Source: Sandaracinaceae bacterium
GTDB lineage: Bacteria > Myxococcota_A > Polyangia > Polyangiales > Houyiibacteriaceae
Length of the DNA: 64,000 nucleotides
Reading direction: 5' to 3'
Assembly (NCBI GenBank): GCA_020633055.1
Contig: JACKEJ010000005.1
Location: 1,040,202 to 1,104,201, forward strand
The position numbers and the translations under genes are program-made. Position 1 is the stretch's first letter. Every line of letters starts with the position of its first letter. This document shows, piece by piece, positions 62,881 through 64,000 of the stretch. Under the pieces are notes generated by a model. It saw only the letters and a program-made list of their open reading frames with translations. It had not been told where the DNA came from and ran no database searches.

Positions 62881-63489
62881 ATGACCAAGAGCCGCCGTGT
62901 GACCTCTGGTGAGCGGCTCTATCTCGCGCTCAGTGACGCACGCGTGGCTGACTACTTCGTCCACGAGTTCATGTGTCGCCTCGCGATCCGCCTCCCCGGG
63001 TGCGATCTGGCGGTCTCCGAGGAACGCCGTGTGGCGATTGCGGCAAAGCGAGCTTGGATGAAGGGGGACGCCAAAGCCTATGCACTCGTCGAGAGCCCAC
63101 TCGATACGGCCTCCCCGCTCCTGACGACCGCTCGTCTGACTATCGCAGAGGCCTGCAGGCGTACATCCGATCGGGAGGTAGCCTTTCAGGTCGCCACGCT
63201 GGCGGCCTCGCACCATGACCTGCAGCAGTGGTCGCGTTGGCCGGAGATGGGTCTGCCTCGCGAGGCACCGCACGCTCACAACTTGGCCGTGTGGCGCAAG
63301 GTTGTGCAGAGTCTTCACGTCCACCAGCGCGCGGCAAGGTGGAGCCCGGCAGCGCAGGAGGCCGCCCCGGGCCCGGCACCGGGAGTCGCCAAGTGGCTCT
63401 CTCATCTCGCGGATCTGCGTCGCGAGGTAGGTGTCGACCCGGTGGGCCGCATGCTGGCGCGACTAGCCTTGGAGCAGTCGCTCGCTTGA
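62881..63489 (+). CDS. Conserved-looking unknown protein
   Basis: The frame starting at 62881 (MTKSRRVTSGERLY) gives 202 residues; an earlier ATG at 62836 adds 15. It is mostly helical, with DARVADYFVHEFMCRLAIR and AHNLAVWRKVVQSLHVHQR. No domain was recognised. It is divergent from the HExxH gene across 172 bases and may be its partner in an accessory unit. Confidence 0.6.
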   Translation: MTKSRRVTSGERLYLALSDARVADYFVHEFMCRLAIRLPGCDLAVSEERRVAIAAKRAWMKGDAKAYALVESPLDTASPLLTTARLTIAEACRRTSDREVAFQVATLAASHHDLQQWSRWPEMGLPREAPHAHNLAVWRKVVQSLHVHQRAARWSPAAQEAAPGPAPGVAKWLSHLADLRREVGVDPVGRMLARLALEQSLA

Positions 63490-63558
63490 GAGCACCGCAG
63501 CACTACGCAATTCCCTCACCGAGGTGCGTCAGAAGGCCACTTCGTTAGGATCCTACCC

Positions 63559-63731
63559 ATGACATCGCTAGGCCCCAACAGCCCATGCCACTGCGGCAGC
63601 GGCGCAGCGGCCGCAAGTACATGAAGTGCTGCAAGCGCGCTGACGCCGTTGCCGTCGCCGCGAACCGCTCCCCGCAAAGTGGCTATGTCCCGACCGGACC
63701 GACACGGTCCATTCAGCAAAGCCCGGGTTGA
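63559..63731 (+). pseudogene. SEC-C motif mini-gene broken by an 8-bp duplication
   Basis: From ATG 63559 the frame reads MTSLGPNSPCHCGSG and then leaves the SEC-C motif. GCAGCGGC occurs at 63596-63603 and again directly at 63604-63611. Removing one copy restores PCHCGSGRKYMKCCKR, the CxCGSGxxxxxCC zinc motif seen in SecA tails and many accessory proteins, with a 54-residue product ending at the TGA 63729-63731. The break is an exact tandem duplication, so slippage is likely. Confidence 0.75.
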
Positions 63732-63739
63732 ACGACAGG

Positions 63740-64000
63740 TCATGCGACCCGGTTCTTGTAAACATCGAACAGGTCACCGCCCTCTGCGAAAAGCCGCTCG
63801 CGCCATTTCTGCTCCAGCTGACGGGTGTCGTGATTGCCAGGGTGATAGTGCCGCTGGGTGAAGTCCGGCACCCGCGGCAGGATCTTCGATACAAACCCGT
63901 TGCGCCCAAGCAGCATGTTCAGGCCTTTGGCGTTGTCTTTGATGCTGCCGAGCTTGCCGTCGCGGGCCAGCATCCATGCCCAAGTGACACCGAGCATCGG
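63740..64000 (-). CDS. Metal-dependent hydrolase-like protein, N-terminus outside window
   Basis: The 3' end of a gene that starts beyond the right edge. The visible C-terminal residues contain LLGRNGFVSKILPRVPDF and RHYHPGNHDTRQLEQKW, a pattern like the predicted metal-dependent hydrolase family PF10118. No catalytic part is visible. Function and full length cannot be judged. Confidence 0.55.
   Translation of the reverse strand, partial: PMLGVTWAWMLARDGKLGSIKDNAKGLNMLLGRNGFVSKILPRVPDFTQRHYHPGNHDTRQLEQKWRERLFAEGGDLFDVYKNRVA

Overview
The window is very GC-rich DNA with dense genes on both strands and short intergenic gaps. It looks chromosomal and most likely comes from a myxobacterium (Myxococcota, probably a Polyangia-type lineage). 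Signs of this are a MYXO-CTERM-like Cys/TM/Arg tail on a large repeat protein, a CarD/CdnL-type regulator, eukaryote-like kinases with the HRDVSPAN catalytic loop, a DUF2330 protein, many lipoproteins, and a recA control site close to the LexA motif known from Myxococcus. No rRNA, tRNA or CRISPR array was seen. Gene identities come from reading motifs; no database was searched.

Layout. 0-10.6 kb: dnaB, an orphan Phd-type antitoxin, a secreted caspase-like lipoprotein, a fatty-acid desaturase, a convergent OmpR-type regulator/histidine kinase pair, and a double-HxlR regulator overlapping a carotenoid oxygenase. 10.7-18.5 kb: SprT-like metalloprotease, membrane-anchored MutS-like ATPase, a 1108-residue protein kinase and a membrane protein. 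18.5-23.7 kb: DsbA-like protein, CarD, a lipoprotein, recA with an SOS-type operator, a Coq4-like protein and a TetR regulator. 23.8-29.7 kb: acyl-CoA dehydrogenase, esterase, alcohol dehydrogenase and secreted or small proteins. 29.8-34.5 kb: TPR lipoprotein overlapping a HerA-like ATPase.

34.5-38.4 kb: a protein kinase and a Rieske oxygenase, divergent from a diiron protein across an 18-bp palindrome, with a TetR gene nearby. 38.5-48.4 kb: a trypsin-like protease and lipoprotein operon, a molybdopterin oxidoreductase/pyridine-nucleotide transhydrogenase operon, and a nine-repeat surface protein. 48.5-60.1 kb: M3 peptidase, cupin, a dioxygenase fused to a seven-blade propeller and controlled by a TetR-type palindrome, a lipoprotein, a phosphotransferase, a self-regulated TetR/flavin monooxygenase operon, a membrane protein and the DUF2330 protein. 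60.5-64 kb is an accessory tract with a decayed IS91-type transposase plus intact tyrosine recombinase, a probably truncated metalloprotease-like gene, an unknown gene, a SEC-C gene broken by an exact 8-bp tandem duplication, and a partial metal-dependent hydrolase at the edge.

The clearest new leads are local rather than one large system: the dioxygenase-propeller fusion with its TetR switch, the Rieske/diiron divergent unit, the TPR-lipoprotein/HerA pair, the molybdoenzyme/transhydrogenase pair, and the decaying mobile region at the right end.
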